A stretch of DNA of 64,000 nt from Mesorhizobium sp. NBSH29 (GCF_015500055.1 NZ_CP045492.1:186001-250000); one strand, 5' to 3'; counted from the first letter of the stretch, positions 34,099 through 43,971 are shown. Notes: generated from the sequence alone by a model not told the origin. Numbers and translations: made by a program.

Positions 34099-35163
34099 TC
34101 AGCCGGCGGCGTAAAGCCCGCCTGCCTTTTTGAGGTTGGCATTATACTTCTTGAAGATATCAACCACTTTGGCGCGTGTTTCGCTTTCAGCGGCGATCTC
34201 GTCCCAGAACTTCAGTGCGGCTTCTTCCACCGTCGCCCATTCTTCGGCAGGAATGGTGGTCAGTTCAAGCTTGTCGCCGGTGGCGCGCAGATTTGCCTCG
34301 CCACCCCAATACCACTGGTTGCGGTAGGTGTGACCGGCATCAACGCAGGCAAGCCACAGATCCTTCAGATGCTGTGGCACCTCGCTCCAGCGCTTTTCAT
34401 TGACGAACCACGAACCAATCCACGCACCGGAAATATTGTTGGTGAGGAAGTAATCCGTCACATCGGCCCAGCCCACCGTATAATCCTCGGTAATGCCCGA
34501 CCATGACATGCCATCGAGTTCGCCGGTCTGCACGGCAACCTGCACATCCTCATAAGGGATGGACACAGGAACCACGCCAAACTGCGCCAGAAACTTGCCC
34601 GCTGTCGGGAAGGTGTAGAGGCGCAGGCCCTTGAGATCGTCGAGCGACTTCAGCGGCTTCTTGGTGTTGAAGTGGCACGGGTCCTGACCCGCTGCCGAAA
34701 GCCAGACAACGCCGCCTGCCTTGGCATAGGCATCACGCCAGATCTCGGCCAGCCCATATTGCTGGAACAGCACTGGCACATCGAGAATGCTTTTGGTCGC
34801 GAACGGGAAGTAGCCGCCAAACACCGAAATATCGACCGGTGCTGCCATGGAATCATCGTCGGAATGCACGGCGTCGATTGTACCGGCCTGCAACGCGCGG
34901 AACAGTTCGCCCGTCGGCACCAGCTGGTCGGCATAATAGAGTTCGATTTCCATCTCGCCCTTGGCCGCCTTGTTGAACATATCAACGGCTGGCTTGGTGA
35001 CATGCGGGCCGAGTGCCGCACCGGCGTAAGTCTGCAATCGCCATTTGATCGGCGCCGACTGCGCCTGAACATAAGGTGTTGCCAATGCGGTGGCGCCCAC
35101 TGCACCAGCCGATGCAAGGCCTGCCTTGCGGATGAAATCGCGTCTTGATGGCTTGAAGGTCAT
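34099..35163 (-). CDS. TRAP transporter substrate-binding protein (DctP family), Tat-exported
   Basis: This 354-residue periplasmic receptor starts with a twin-arginine signal (S-R-R-D-F-I-R-K-A-G) followed by a hydrophobic core and an A-Q-S cleavage region. The DctP family fold carries the R-L-Y-T-F-P-T-A-G-K ligand-binding strand. The start at 35163 is chosen because AAGGGGA is then about seven bases upstream; the ATG at 35169 is too close. The L-S-A-A-G-Q-D-P-C-H-F and E-L-D-G-M-S-W-S-G segments resemble receptors for carboxylates of the mannitol/chloroaromatic type. It works with the DctM- and DctQ-like proteins encoded just upstream. Confidence 0.92.
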   Translation of the reverse strand: MTFKPSRRDFIRKAGLASAGAVGATALATPYVQAQSAPIKWRLQTYAGAALGPHVTKPAVDMFNKAAKGEMEIELYYADQLVPTGELFRALQAGTIDAVHSDDDSMAAPVDISVFGGYFPFATKSILDVPVLFQQYGLAEIWRDAYAKAGGVVWLSAAGQDPCHFNTKKPLKSLDDLKGLRLYTFPTAGKFLAQFGVVPVSIPYEDVQVAVQTGELDGMSWSGITEDYTVGWADVTDYFLTNNISGAWIGSWFVNEKRWSEVPQHLKDLWLACVDAGHTYRNQWYWGGEANLRATGDKLELTTIPAEEWATVEEAALKFWDEIAAESETRAKVVDIFKKYNANLKKAGGLYAAG

Positions 35164-35189
35164 GGTCATTCCCCTTTTTCTGGTTGGTT

Positions 35190-36515
35190 TCATTTTCCGT
35201 AGTAATGCTCTGGCAGCCAGGTCGCGATCTGCGGAAAGACCCCGATCAGGATGAGTGTGAAGAGCATGATCCCGACGAATGGAAACACCGAACGATAGAT
35301 GTCGGGCAACGTCACCTCAGGCGGCGCCATGGCGCGCATGAGAAACAGATTGTAGCCGAAGGGCGGCGTCAGATAGGCGATCTGGCAAGTGATCGTGTAG
35401 AGCACGCCGTACCAGATAAGATCGAAGCCAAGTGCGGCAGCCAACGGGATGAACAGCGGCGCGACGATGACCAGCATGGCCGTATCATCAAGGAAGATGC
35501 CGAGCACCAGAAACGTCAGCTGCATGAGCACCAGCACCTGCCATGGCTCAAGGCCAAGGTCGCCAACGAACAGCCGTTCCACACCCTTCACGGCACCGAG
35601 CCCGTCAAACACCGCGCCGAAGCAGAGCGCCGCCGTGATGATCCAGAAAAACATGCAGGAGATGCCAAGCGTCTTGCGCGTCGTTTCATGCAACACTGTG
35701 CGCGTCAGCCGTCCGCGCAAAAGCGCCGCCAGAAGGGCCGAGACAGCACCCACCGCCGAGCTTTCAACAAGACTGGTGACGCCGGTGAGAAACAGGCCAG
35801 TCATCGCAATGAAAATCACCAGCGGCACAAGCCCTGCGCTGAGCAGTTTGAGCTTGTCGCGGCGGCTATATTGCGCACGTTCCTCAGCGGCCAATGGCGG
35901 CCCGAGCTCTGGCTGAATCCAGCACCGCACCACGATGTAGAGGATGAAGAGGCTCGCCATCAAAAGACCGGGGAACACCCCCGCCATCCAAAGATGCCCG
36001 ACCGGCTGGCGCGCGATCATGCCGTAGAGAACCAAGACGACGCTTGGTGGCACCAGAATGCCCAGCGTAGAACCTGCCTGGATGACGCCGGTGACCATGA
36101 TCTTGTCATAGCCGCGCCGCAACAATTCCGGCAGCGCGATGGTGGCGCCCACCGCCATACCGGCAACGCTCAACCCGTTGATGGCCGAAATCACCACCAT
36201 CATCAAAATGGTGCCGATGGCGAGACCGCCACGCAGCGGCCCCATCCAGACGTGGAACATGCGGTAGAGATCATCGGCAATGCCGGATTCGGCCAGCATG
36301 TAGCCCATGAAAACGAACAGCGGCAGCGTCAGAAGCGGGTACCACTTCATCACCTTCATGATGGCGGTGAAGGGCAGCTCCACCCCGCCATCGCCCCACA
36401 GAAGAAGAGCAGCAATGGCGCCGACAAACCCGATTACAGCAAACACCCGCTGCCCCGTAAGGAGCAAGAGCATCATGCCCGAAAACATCAATACGGCGAT
36501 AAGGTCATAACTCAC
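35190..36515 (-). CDS. TRAP transporter large permease (DctM family)
   Basis: This 441-residue membrane protein with about a dozen hydrophobic segments carries DctM hallmarks such as F-V-F-M-G-Y-M-L-A-E-S-G, the G-S-T-L-G-I-L-V-P-P-S-V-V-L-V-L-Y-G scoop region and A-Y-L-T-P-P-F-G-Y-N-L-F. I place the start at GTG 36515, which overlaps the small-permease stop as GTGA and has GGAG ten bases upstream; the frame is open further but that extension is shadow of the preceding gene. It imports the ligand delivered by the DctP-like receptor using a sodium gradient. Confidence 0.92.
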   Translation of the reverse strand: MSYDLIAVLMFSGMMLLLLTGQRVFAVIGFVGAIAALLLWGDGGVELPFTAIMKVMKWYPLLTLPLFVFMGYMLAESGIADDLYRMFHVWMGPLRGGLAIGTILMMVVISAINGLSVAGMAVGATIALPELLRRGYDKIMVTGVIQAGSTLGILVPPSVVLVLYGMIARQPVGHLWMAGVFPGLLMASLFILYIVVRCWIQPELGPPLAAEERAQYSRRDKLKLLSAGLVPLVIFIAMTGLFLTGVTSLVESSAVGAVSALLAALLRGRLTRTVLHETTRKTLGISCMFFWIITAALCFGAVFDGLGAVKGVERLFVGDLGLEPWQVLVLMQLTFLVLGIFLDDTAMLVIVAPLFIPLAAALGFDLIWYGVLYTITCQIAYLTPPFGYNLFLMRAMAPPEVTLPDIYRSVFPFVGIMLFTLILIGVFPQIATWLPEHYYGK

Positions 36516-37033
36516 TGGATCGGCTCTCCGCGTGCGACCGCAAGATCCTTGAACCAGATGGCCACGGCCTGGAGCAGAGTGAGGAAGACCCCTATATTGA
36601 TGAGGACCTTGATCGGCCACATAACTGGTGCCCAGGCCGAATAGCTCTTCTCGCCATATTCGAAGGCGTAGACGAGCGAGGCGATCCCGCCGACCAGCAG
36701 CATCACCAGAAAGGCGATCAACACCAGCCCGGTGACCAGATCCGTCTTCGAGCGCCGCTTAACATTCCAGCCGGCATAGAGCAGATCCATGCGTACATGG
36801 TCGTCTTCCCGCAGCGAAAAGGCACCGCCGAGCGTGAAATAGGCGACCATGACAAACTGGGCCATTTCCACGGTCCAGTTGGCAGGCAGAAAGAACACTT
36901 TCATGATCGACGCGTAGGCCAGAATGCCGATCATCAAAAAGATCAGATACATGGCAAAGTGGCCGGACACCCAGCTGATCTTCTCGACTGCCTTCACATA
37001 AGTGACAATGGCTTTCGGCATATGCGTGCTCAA
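36512..37033 (-). CDS. TRAP transporter small permease (DctQ family)
   Basis: This protein of up to 173 residues has four predicted membrane spans (about 18-40, 56-77, 96-118, 140-162), as expected for DctQ, which stabilises the large permease. The F-S-L-R-E-D-D-H-V-R-M-D-L-L segment is a DctQ hallmark. The start is ambiguous: TTG at 37033 overlaps the preceding stop (TTGA) with AGGGG close upstream, and ATG at 37021 is four codons later. Order Q-M, with P last, is consistent with one operon headed by the N-formylglutamate-amidohydrolase-like gene. Confidence 0.88.
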   Translation of the reverse strand: MSTHMPKAIVTYVKAVEKISWVSGHFAMYLIFLMIGILAYASIMKVFFLPANWTVEMAQFVMVAYFTLGGAFSLREDDHVRMDLLYAGWNVKRRSKTDLVTGLVLIAFLVMLLVGGIASLVYAFEYGEKSYSAWAPVMWPIKVLINIGVFLTLLQAVAIWFKDLAVARGEPIQ

Positions 37034-37887
37034 AGCTCCCCTGCGATGTGTGTAAAAACAGCATCTCCGCCAAGTCCGGCCAACGTTCCTTCCAGGTGGC
37101 GTGACAAAAGCCCACTCCAGCGCGCTTGGCCGGCTTCATCGGAAATGATGTCATTGCGGATCTCGATCATCACGCAGGGCAAGTCGCGCGCCCGGCCATG
37201 CTTTTCCAGCGTGAAGTAGACCCGGTCAGCTGGCGAATAGGGCTGATTGTCGCCGACGACGATACCCGACTCGGCCGAAAACGCAGCAATCAGCGGCGCA
37301 GCAAGCTGCACATCATCATCATGCAGGACGCCGATGTGCCAGGGCCGTTTGATTCCCTTGTAGACCGGCGTGAAGGAATGGATGGCCACGAGCATGGTTT
37401 CACGACCTTCGGCCACGCGCGCGGCGACCACCGCGTCCAACGCATCATGGAACGGCTGCCAGGCATGCGCGATACGCTGGGCGCGATCTTCCGCCGACAA
37501 GCTCTCGTTGCCAGGAATGGCGGTCGTCTCGCTTACCGCACAGATAAGGTCCGGTGCATCGGCGGCGCGGTTGCAGTCGACAATGAGGCGCGACACGGTG
37601 GATTCCACCAGCGTTGCATCGAGCACATCGGCTATCTGCCGGGCCACAGCGGCGGCCCCCGGGTCCCATGCAATATGGCGCTGCATGTCGTATTCTGACA
37701 AGCCAAGCGGGCCGAAACGGGCCGGCACATTGTTGGACGCATGATCGCAAATCAGGACATAGGGACTGCGTCCCTCAGGGTTCACCACCCTGAATGGATC
37801 ACCGGTATTGCCTGCGCCAGACGTCGCGTCCTGCATGCTTCCCACGTTCCCCGGGCGCTGTACCGAATAATACGGATTTGTTTTCAT
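37030..37887 (-). CDS. N-formylglutamate amidohydrolase family protein (second copy)
   Basis: This 285-residue hydrolase has the family pattern V-L-I-C-D-H-A-S-N-N-V-P, R-L-I-V-D-C-N-R, A-I-H-S-F-T-P and M-I-E-I-R-N-D. It differs from the copy at 2021-2911 in these motifs (C-D-H-A-S instead of N-S-P-H-S), marking a different subfamily. The start at 37887 has AGAGG five bases upstream. It is first in the TRAP/ligase operon and divergent from the RpiR regulator. It probably removes an acyl group from an imported or ligase-derived N-acyl-glutamate-like compound. This is inference from context. Confidence 0.85.
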   Translation of the reverse strand: MKTNPYYSVQRPGNVGSMQDATSGAGNTGDPFRVVNPEGRSPYVLICDHASNNVPARFGPLGLSEYDMQRHIAWDPGAAAVARQIADVLDATLVESTVSRLIVDCNRAADAPDLICAVSETTAIPGNESLSAEDRAQRIAHAWQPFHDALDAVVAARVAEGRETMLVAIHSFTPVYKGIKRPWHIGVLHDDDVQLAAPLIAAFSAESGIVVGDNQPYSPADRVYFTLEKHGRARDLPCVMIEIRNDIISDEAGQARWSGLLSRHLEGTLAGLGGDAVFTHIAGEL

Positions 37888-37977
37888 TGCGCCTCTGCGG
37901 ATGATTTCATACACATAACGCAGCGTTGTCAAACGGCTTTCGCCACAGAGATCAAAAAACACGACGCAGGGGAAACC

Positions 37978-38799
37978 ATGGGCACGAGTATTGCCGAGCT
38001 GATTGCCGACCGCATCGACGCCATGCCGACCGGAGAACGACGTGCCGCCCAGACGCTGGTGGCGAACTATCCGCTGATCGGATTGAAAACGGTCGCGGAC
38101 TTTTCAGTTCAGGCGGGCGTCAGTTCGCCAACCATCCTGCGTTTTGTGGCGCGGCTCGGCTTCCACAACTACGCGGAGTTTCAGGCACGGCTGCAAGATG
38201 AGCTGGCCGCTCAGCTGCAATCTCCACTGTCACGCACAGCCTTGCCAGCCTCCACCCGTGGCACCTCTCCGGCGCTCGACCAGACGGTGGAAAATATCCG
38301 CGAGACGTTTCGTCACCTGTCCGAAAAGCAGCTCGTCGACATCGGTGAAGTGCTGGCTGGCCCGCGTGCAAAAGTCTTTCTGGTTGGCGGTCGCTTCACC
38401 GATCCCATCGCCGGTTACATGGCAGCTCACCTGACCATCGTGCGCGCCGGCGTTTTCCACCTGTCAGGGCAGGAGAGCAACTGGCGCGACCGGCTGATCG
38501 ACATGGGCAAGCGCGACGTGCTGGTGATTTTTGACATCCGCCGCTACCAGGACAGCCTGCTGCGCTTCGCTGAAAAGGCGCACCAGCGTGGCGTCCAGAT
38601 CGTACTCTTCACCGACCAGTGGCTGTCACCTATTGCCCGCTTTGCCCGCCATGTCGTGGCCGGCCGCACGGCGGTGCCATCGGCGTGGGACTCATCGGCT
38701 TCGCTGTTCGTGGCAGCTGAAACGCTGATCGGCGAGGTGACCCGCCAATGTGATGCCGATGGCGCCAGACGCATCCGCGAGATGGAAAACCTGCGGTAG
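37978..38799 (+). CDS. MurR/RpiR-family transcriptional regulator
   Basis: This 273-residue regulator has an N-terminal RpiR helix-turn-helix (residues about 1-77, with T-V-A-D-F-S-V-Q-A-G-V-S-S-P-T-I-L-R-F) and a C-terminal SIS domain at about 120-250 that normally binds a phosphosugar or related ligand (V-F-L-V-G-G-R-F-T-D, V-L-V-I-F-D-I-R-R-Y). It has a strong AGGGGA ribosome-binding site. Divergence from the amidohydrolase/TRAP/ligase operon suggests that it controls it. Confidence 0.88.
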   Translation: MGTSIAELIADRIDAMPTGERRAAQTLVANYPLIGLKTVADFSVQAGVSSPTILRFVARLGFHNYAEFQARLQDELAAQLQSPLSRTALPASTRGTSPALDQTVENIRETFRHLSEKQLVDIGEVLAGPRAKVFLVGGRFTDPIAGYMAAHLTIVRAGVFHLSGQESNWRDRLIDMGKRDVLVIFDIRRYQDSLLRFAEKAHQRGVQIVLFTDQWLSPIARFARHVVAGRTAVPSAWDSSASLFVAAETLIGEVTRQCDADGARRIREMENLR

Positions 38800-39000
38800 C
38801 AGCAAGGAAATATACACCCCGAATTCAAAGCACTTGCATCGGTGTGCCACCTTACCGCGATTTAATGATAAAGTGTGTGCGCTGCGTGCCAGGCTTTGGC
38901 ATAAGAGCGCGAGTAGGACCAACGGTGTAGCTGCCGGGTTTTGCATCTGGTTTGGTTCGCAAAAGCCTGCCTACACCTCGTCCCTGACCCGGAGATCCGA

Positions 39001-40170
39001 ATGTCCGTCTGGAAACAGATTGCGTTGTCGATTGTAGTTCTCATGGCCGCATTCGCAGCCTGGGTTTGGTTTTTCCCCGGTGCATCGCAGGTGATGGCAC
39101 GCTGGGGCATTGATTGGGCGAGCGCCGCAACGCCAAAGGCTGCTGATGCTGCAGCCGGCAACCGGCAAGACCAGGGCGAACGCCGCGGTCGCGGCGGCGG
39201 AGCAGGACAAGGCCCGGTTCTTGTAGCAACTGAGCCTGTCCAGACAGCCACCATCAACGACCGGCTGCAGGCAATCGGCACCGGCCGCGCCAGCGCCACG
39301 GTCACCGTCACACCCTATAGTGCCGGCCGCCTGACGGAGTTTCTGGTCAGCTCCGGCGCCCACGTGAAGAAGGGCGAGGTGGTTGCAAAGCTCGATTCCG
39401 AGACCGAGGAGATTGCCTTGAACCGTGCAAAAATCGCACGGGACGACAACGCCGCCAAGGTCAAGCGCCTGCGCTCGCTGCGCGCTTCCAACGCCGTCAG
39501 CAGCGTTCAGCTGGCCGATGCCGAAGTGGCCGCCCGCAACGCCGAGTTAGCCGTCAGCGATGCGGAGCTGGCGCTCAACCGCCGTTCCATCGCCTCGCCG
39601 ATTGCGGGCGTTGTCGGCATCCTGCCTATCGAGGCCGGCAATTATGTCACCAGCCAGTCGGCTCTCGCCACCATAGACGATCGCTCCAGCATTCTGGTTG
39701 ATTTCTGGGTGCCGGAACGGTTTGCCGCGTTGATTACCCAGGGCGCCGAGCTGGAGGCTCGCTCTCTGGCCGGCCCCGGCACTGTCTTCAAGGGCACGGT
39801 TGCCGCCGTCGACAACCGCGTCGACCAGAAGAGCCGCACGCTGCTTGTGCAGGCCAAGATCGACAATCCATCCGATGCGCTGCGCGCCGGCATGTCGTTC
39901 CAGGTCGAGATGCGCTTTGCCGGCGACACATATCCATCCGTCAGCCCGCTGGCGATCCAGTGGGGCACCGAGGGTGCGTTCGTCTGGACCGTGGTCGACA
40001 ACAAGACCAAACGCGTGCTCGTCCGCATCATCCAGCGCAACACCGACGAGGTGTTGGTGGATGCTGACATCGCGCCAGGCCAGATGGTGGTGACCGAAGG
40101 CGTCCAAAGTGTCCGCGAGGGCGCAGATGTGCGCGTTGCCGGCGCACCCGTCCCGGCCAGCGGCTCGTAA
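39001..40170 (+). CDS. RND efflux periplasmic adaptor (membrane fusion) subunit
   Basis: This 389-residue adaptor has an N-terminal membrane anchor (residues about 5-23), a flexible Ala/Gly/Arg-rich linker, then a lipoyl-type half (S-A-G-R-L-T-E-F-L-V-S-S-G-A-H-V-K-K-G-E), alpha-hairpin at about 140-190, second lipoyl half and beta-barrel. The start at 39001 gives a clean anchor; the frame is open a little further upstream without support. The RND pump gene begins four bases after its stop. Together with an unlinked outer-membrane channel they would export toxic compounds. Confidence 0.92.
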   Translation: MSVWKQIALSIVVLMAAFAAWVWFFPGASQVMARWGIDWASAATPKAADAAAGNRQDQGERRGRGGGAGQGPVLVATEPVQTATINDRLQAIGTGRASATVTVTPYSAGRLTEFLVSSGAHVKKGEVVAKLDSETEEIALNRAKIARDDNAAKVKRLRSLRASNAVSSVQLADAEVAARNAELAVSDAELALNRRSIASPIAGVVGILPIEAGNYVTSQSALATIDDRSSILVDFWVPERFAALITQGAELEARSLAGPGTVFKGTVAAVDNRVDQKSRTLLVQAKIDNPSDALRAGMSFQVEMRFAGDTYPSVSPLAIQWGTEGAFVWTVVDNKTKRVLVRIIQRNTDEVLVDADIAPGQMVVTEGVQSVREGADVRVAGAPVPASGS

Positions 40171-40174
40171 GCAC

Positions 40175-43100
40175 ATGAGCACCGTCGACATCGACACCAA
40201 CGCGGCCGCCAAGGGCTTCACCGCGATCTTCATCCGTCGCCCGGTTCTGGCCTTTGTTCTCAACACGCTGATTGTGGTCGCGGGCCTTGCCGCGCTCTAC
40301 GGAGTCGAGATCCGCGAACTGCCTGACGTGGATCGCGCGGTGATCACCGTCTCGACCCAGTTTGCCGGCGCTGCCGCAGAAACTGTCGACCGAGAACTGA
40401 CCGACAAGATCGAAGGTGCTGTAGCCCGCGTCTCCGGCGTCAAGGCAATCTCATCATCCTCTTCCTTCGGCAGTAGCCGTGTCACCATCGAATTTAGCGA
40501 CGGTGTCGATCTCAACGTCGCAGCCTCCGATGTGCGCGATGCGGTGAGCCGCGTCACCAACCAGATGCCCGATGCAGCCGATGCCCCACGGATCGTCAAG
40601 GCCGATGCGAATTCAGACGCAGTGATGCGACTTGCCGTAACGTCGCCCACAATGTCGATCGAGGACATGACCATTCTGGTTCAGGACCAGATCGAGGACA
40701 CACTGGCCGCTGTACCGGGCGTTGCAGACGTTCAGGTCTACGGTGACCGTGAGAAGATTTTCCGCATCGATGTCAACCCGGCAAAGCTGGCAAGTCTTGG
40801 CCTGACTGTTGCCGATCTGCGTCGCGCGCTGGCAAGTGTCGCCTTTGATACGCCCGCAGGTTCCATCACCACCAGCGACCAGAACCTGATCGTGCGCACC
40901 ACCGCTGACGTGACCACGCCCGAGCAGTTCGAAAGCCTGATCATCTCCGACGGCACCTATATCCGCGACGTTGCCACGGTGACGTTGGGCAGCGATATCG
41001 GCCAGAGTTCGCTGCGCTCCGATGGCAGCACAGGCATTGGCATCGGCATCGTGCGCGCTGCCGAATCCAACACGCTCGACATCTCGACCGGCATCACCTC
41101 GGCCATCGAAACGATCCAGAAAAGCCTGCCGCAGGGCATGATCATCAAGATCACCAGCGACGATGCGGTTTTCGTGCGCGGGGCCGTTCATGAGGTGCAG
41201 ATCGCAATTGCGCTGTCGGTCGTGATCGTGCTGGTCGTCATCTACCTTTTCCTGCTCGACTGGCGCGCCACGCTGATCCCCGGGGCGGCCATGCCGGTGG
41301 CGATGATCGGCACTGTGGCGGCGATCTATCTGGCCGGCTTCTCCATCAACATCCTCACCCTTCTGGCGCTGGTGCTGGCGACGGGGCTTGTGGTCGACGA
41401 TGCCATTGTGGTGCTGGAAAACATCGTACGCCGCCGCAATGCCGGCATGGGCCCGCGCGCTGCGGCCGTGCTTGGCGTGCAGGAAGTCTTCTTTGCCGTC
41501 ATGGCGACCACAGCCACGTTGATTGCCGTATTCGTGCCGATCTCCTTCCTGCCCGGACAGACAGGCGGGCTGTTCCGCGAATTCGGCTTCGTCCTGGCCA
41601 TCGCCGTCACGCTCTCGGGCATCGTTGCGCTGACACTGTGCCCGATGCTCGCCTCGCGTGTGCTGAAATCCGCACCGACACAAAAGGCCGAACGCACGGG
41701 TCTGGTGGCGCGGCTGGGCGCGCAACTGGGCAGGCTCTACCAGCGCAGCCTGAAAGTCTGCCTCGATGCGCCGATGCTGGTGGTTCTGGTTGCTGTCCTC
41801 TTCGCCGGCGCGGCGTTTGCGCTGTTCGGCACCATCCGCCAGGAACTCACGCCAAGCGAGGACCGGTCCGTCGTTGCGCTGCGGGTCAACGCGCCTCAGG
41901 GCGTCAGCCTCGAATACACCACCCAGCAGATGCGCAAGATCGAGGCGATGATCGTCCCGTTTCGCGAGTCCGGAGAAATTGAGAGCACGTTTGCCATTGC
42001 CGGCATGAGCGCCTCCTACAATTCCGGGTTCATGGTGCTGAAGCTGGCACCATGGGAGGAGCGAACCCGCAGCCAGCAGGAGATCGTGGCCGAGCTCAAC
42101 CAACTGACCCGCCAGATCCCCAGCCTGCGCATCTTCGCCATGCAGCCCAACAGCCTGGGCATTCGTGGTGCCGGCAGCGGCCTGCAATTCGCCCTGGTGG
42201 GAAATGATCGCACTGCGCTGGCAAGCGTTGCCGGGCAGATCATCGAGGAGATGCAGAAGGACCCGCGCTTCCAGCAGGCCCGCCTATCAGTCGACCCGAC
42301 CCAGCCCCAGCTCGCCGTCCAGATCGACCGCGCCCGAGCGTCTGACCTCGGCATCGACATTACCGACCTTGCTGTCACCTTGCAGGCGATGCTCGATGGC
42401 AACGACATTGGCGATGTCTACATTGCCGACCGCTCCTATGGCGTGAAACTGGTCTCGTCTTCCAACCCGATCAACGACCCGACCGACCTGGAAAACGTTT
42501 TCATCAAGACCGGCGACGAACGCTTTGTACCGATGTCGACGATTGCCACGCTGACCGAACGCGCGGTGCCTCCCTCGCTGACCCGCGAAAAACAGCAGCC
42601 ATCGGTCTCGGTCACCTCCACCCTGGCCGCTGATGCAGCACTCGGCGATGCATTGTCCGAGGTCCGCGCCATCGCCGCACCGATCCTGAAGCCCGGCATG
42701 CGCATCGTGCCACTGGCAGAAGCGGCAACACTCGACGAAACCAATTCCGGCATGCTGACCATTTTTGGCTTCGCCATCATCATCATCCTGCTGGTGCTGG
42801 CGGCGCAGTTCGAAAGCTTCGTCAGCGCCATCATCATCATGGCGACGGTGCCGCTTGGCCTTGCCTGCGCAGTGTTCGCTCTGATCCTGACCGGCACCAG
42901 CCTCAATGCCTACAGCCAGATCGGCCTGGTGCTGCTGGTCGGCGTGATGGCCAAGAACGGCATCCTGATCGTCGAATTCGCCAACCAGTTGCGCGAGCGC
43001 GGCCTCAATGTGCGCCAGGCCATCGAGGAAGCCGCTAATATCCGATTGCGTCCCGTCATGATGACCATGATCTGTACCGTTCTGGGCGGCCTGCCGCTGG

Positions 43101-43309
43101 TGCTGGCATCGGGCGCCGGCGCTGAAGCGCGCGTTGCCCTTGGCTGGGTGATTGTCGGCGGCCTTGGCCTTGCCACGGTCTCGACGCTCTACCTGACCCC
43201 GGTCGCGTATCTCCTGCTGGGCCGCTTCGTCACACCCAACGTGGAAGAAGAGACCCGTCTCAAGCGCGAACTGGATGAGGCCGCCAACACCGTTATCGAG
43301 CCCGCCTGA
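40175..43309 (+). CDS. RND-family efflux pump permease (AcrB/MdtB-like)
   Basis: This 1044-residue, 12-span inner-membrane pump is of normal length. The proton-relay residues are present: the Asp pair in L-V-V-D-D-A-I-V-V-L-E-N (TM4) and the Lys in M-A-K-N-G-I-L-I-V-E-F (TM10). Two large periplasmic loops lie at about 40-335 and 560-865. The adaptor is encoded upstream and nothing for an outer-membrane channel is in the window. Drug or solvent export is likely, and the metal-export type is less likely because its specific methionine and acidic motifs are not seen. No local regulator is obvious beyond the upstream RpiR gene, which serves another operon. Confidence 0.94.
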   Translation: MSTVDIDTNAAAKGFTAIFIRRPVLAFVLNTLIVVAGLAALYGVEIRELPDVDRAVITVSTQFAGAAAETVDRELTDKIEGAVARVSGVKAISSSSSFGSSRVTIEFSDGVDLNVAASDVRDAVSRVTNQMPDAADAPRIVKADANSDAVMRLAVTSPTMSIEDMTILVQDQIEDTLAAVPGVADVQVYGDREKIFRIDVNPAKLASLGLTVADLRRALASVAFDTPAGSITTSDQNLIVRTTADVTTPEQFESLIISDGTYIRDVATVTLGSDIGQSSLRSDGSTGIGIGIVRAAESNTLDISTGITSAIETIQKSLPQGMIIKITSDDAVFVRGAVHEVQIAIALSVVIVLVVIYLFLLDWRATLIPGAAMPVAMIGTVAAIYLAGFSINILTLLALVLATGLVVDDAIVVLENIVRRRNAGMGPRAAAVLGVQEVFFAVMATTATLIAVFVPISFLPGQTGGLFREFGFVLAIAVTLSGIVALTLCPMLASRVLKSAPTQKAERTGLVARLGAQLGRLYQRSLKVCLDAPMLVVLVAVLFAGAAFALFGTIRQELTPSEDRSVVALRVNAPQGVSLEYTTQQMRKIEAMIVPFRESGEIESTFAIAGMSASYNSGFMVLKLAPWEERTRSQQEIVAELNQLTRQIPSLRIFAMQPNSLGIRGAGSGLQFALVGNDRTALASVAGQIIEEMQKDPRFQQARLSVDPTQPQLAVQIDRARASDLGIDITDLAVTLQAMLDGNDIGDVYIADRSYGVKLVSSSNPINDPTDLENVFIKTGDERFVPMSTIATLTERAVPPSLTREKQQPSVSVTSTLAADAALGDALSEVRAIAAPILKPGMRIVPLAEAATLDETNSGMLTIFGFAIIIILLVLAAQFESFVSAIIIMATVPLGLACAVFALILTGTSLNAYSQIGLVLLVGVMAKNGILIVEFANQLRERGLNVRQAIEEAANIRLRPVMMTMICTVLGGLPLVLASGAGAEARVALGWVIVGGLGLATVSTLYLTPVAYLLLGRFVTPNVEEETRLKRELDEAANTVIEPA

Positions 43310-43491
43310 GACGGCACTGCGCGGCGCACCTCCAAGCCATACAGGGAACACACAGCATGATCGACCGTTTCGACGGGCGACGGTGGTGACATTGGCATAT
43401 CGTCATTGTATTTGTGCATTTTGGATCATGGTATGAATGATCCAGCCATGATGCGTTTCAAGGAATGCAATTTTGAGAATGGAGCAATTTC

Positions 43492-43971
43492 TTGAAATCG
43501 ATCACGCTGGATGAATTAAAGGCGAATGTCGGCAGGGAAGTCGGCCTGTCACCATGGCGCGTGGTGACCCAGAAGATGATCGACCAGTTTGCCGACGCCA
43601 CCGACGACCACCAGTTCATCCATGTCGATCCAGAGCGGGCAGCCGCAGAGACCCCGTTTGGGGGCACCATCGCGCATGGCTTCCTCACCCTCTCGATGCT
43701 CTCCGCCATGACTTTCGAAACGTTACCGGGCCTTGCAGGCTCGGACATTGCCATCAACTACGGCTTCGACAAGCTGCGTTTCATCACCCCGGTAAAATCC
43801 GGCGCCCGCATCCGCGCCCGCTTCGTCCTGGCCGATGTCAATGCACGCCCCTCGGGCTGGATACAGATCGCCTATAATGTAACGATTGAAGTCGAGAACT
43901 CGCTCAAACCGGCGATCCAGGCCAAATGGCTGACCATCGCAGTGATTGAGAAGAAGGCAGAGACTGCCTGA
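43492..43971 (+). CDS. MaoC-family dehydratase (R-specific enoyl-CoA hydratase-like)
   Basis: This 159-residue hot-dog-fold protein has the hydratase motif: F-A-D-A-T-D-D-H-Q-F-I-H-V-D with the catalytic Asp/His pair, then G-G-T-I-A-H-G-F-L-T-L-S. Members hydrate trans-2-enoyl-CoA to (R)-3-hydroxyacyl-CoA. The start is TTG with GGAG eight bases upstream; no ATG precedes the domain. It is probably expressed with the SDR that follows, a pair that fits hydration and dehydrogenation of acyl-CoA intermediates. Confidence 0.9.
   Translation: MKSITLDELKANVGREVGLSPWRVVTQKMIDQFADATDDHQFIHVDPERAAAETPFGGTIAHGFLTLSMLSAMTFETLPGLAGSDIAINYGFDKLRFITPVKSGARIRARFVLADVNARPSGWIQIAYNVTIEVENSLKPAIQAKWLTIAVIEKKAETA

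Noticed and set aside
35184-36644. Plus-strand frame of 486 codons
   Set aside because: Antisense to the TRAP large permease; very rich in His, Gln and Arg with no motifs, typical of a shadow frame.
40613-42187. Minus-strand frame of 524 codons inside the RND pump gene
   Set aside because: The plus-strand pump has complete RND motifs; the reverse frame is histidine- and aspartate-rich shadow.
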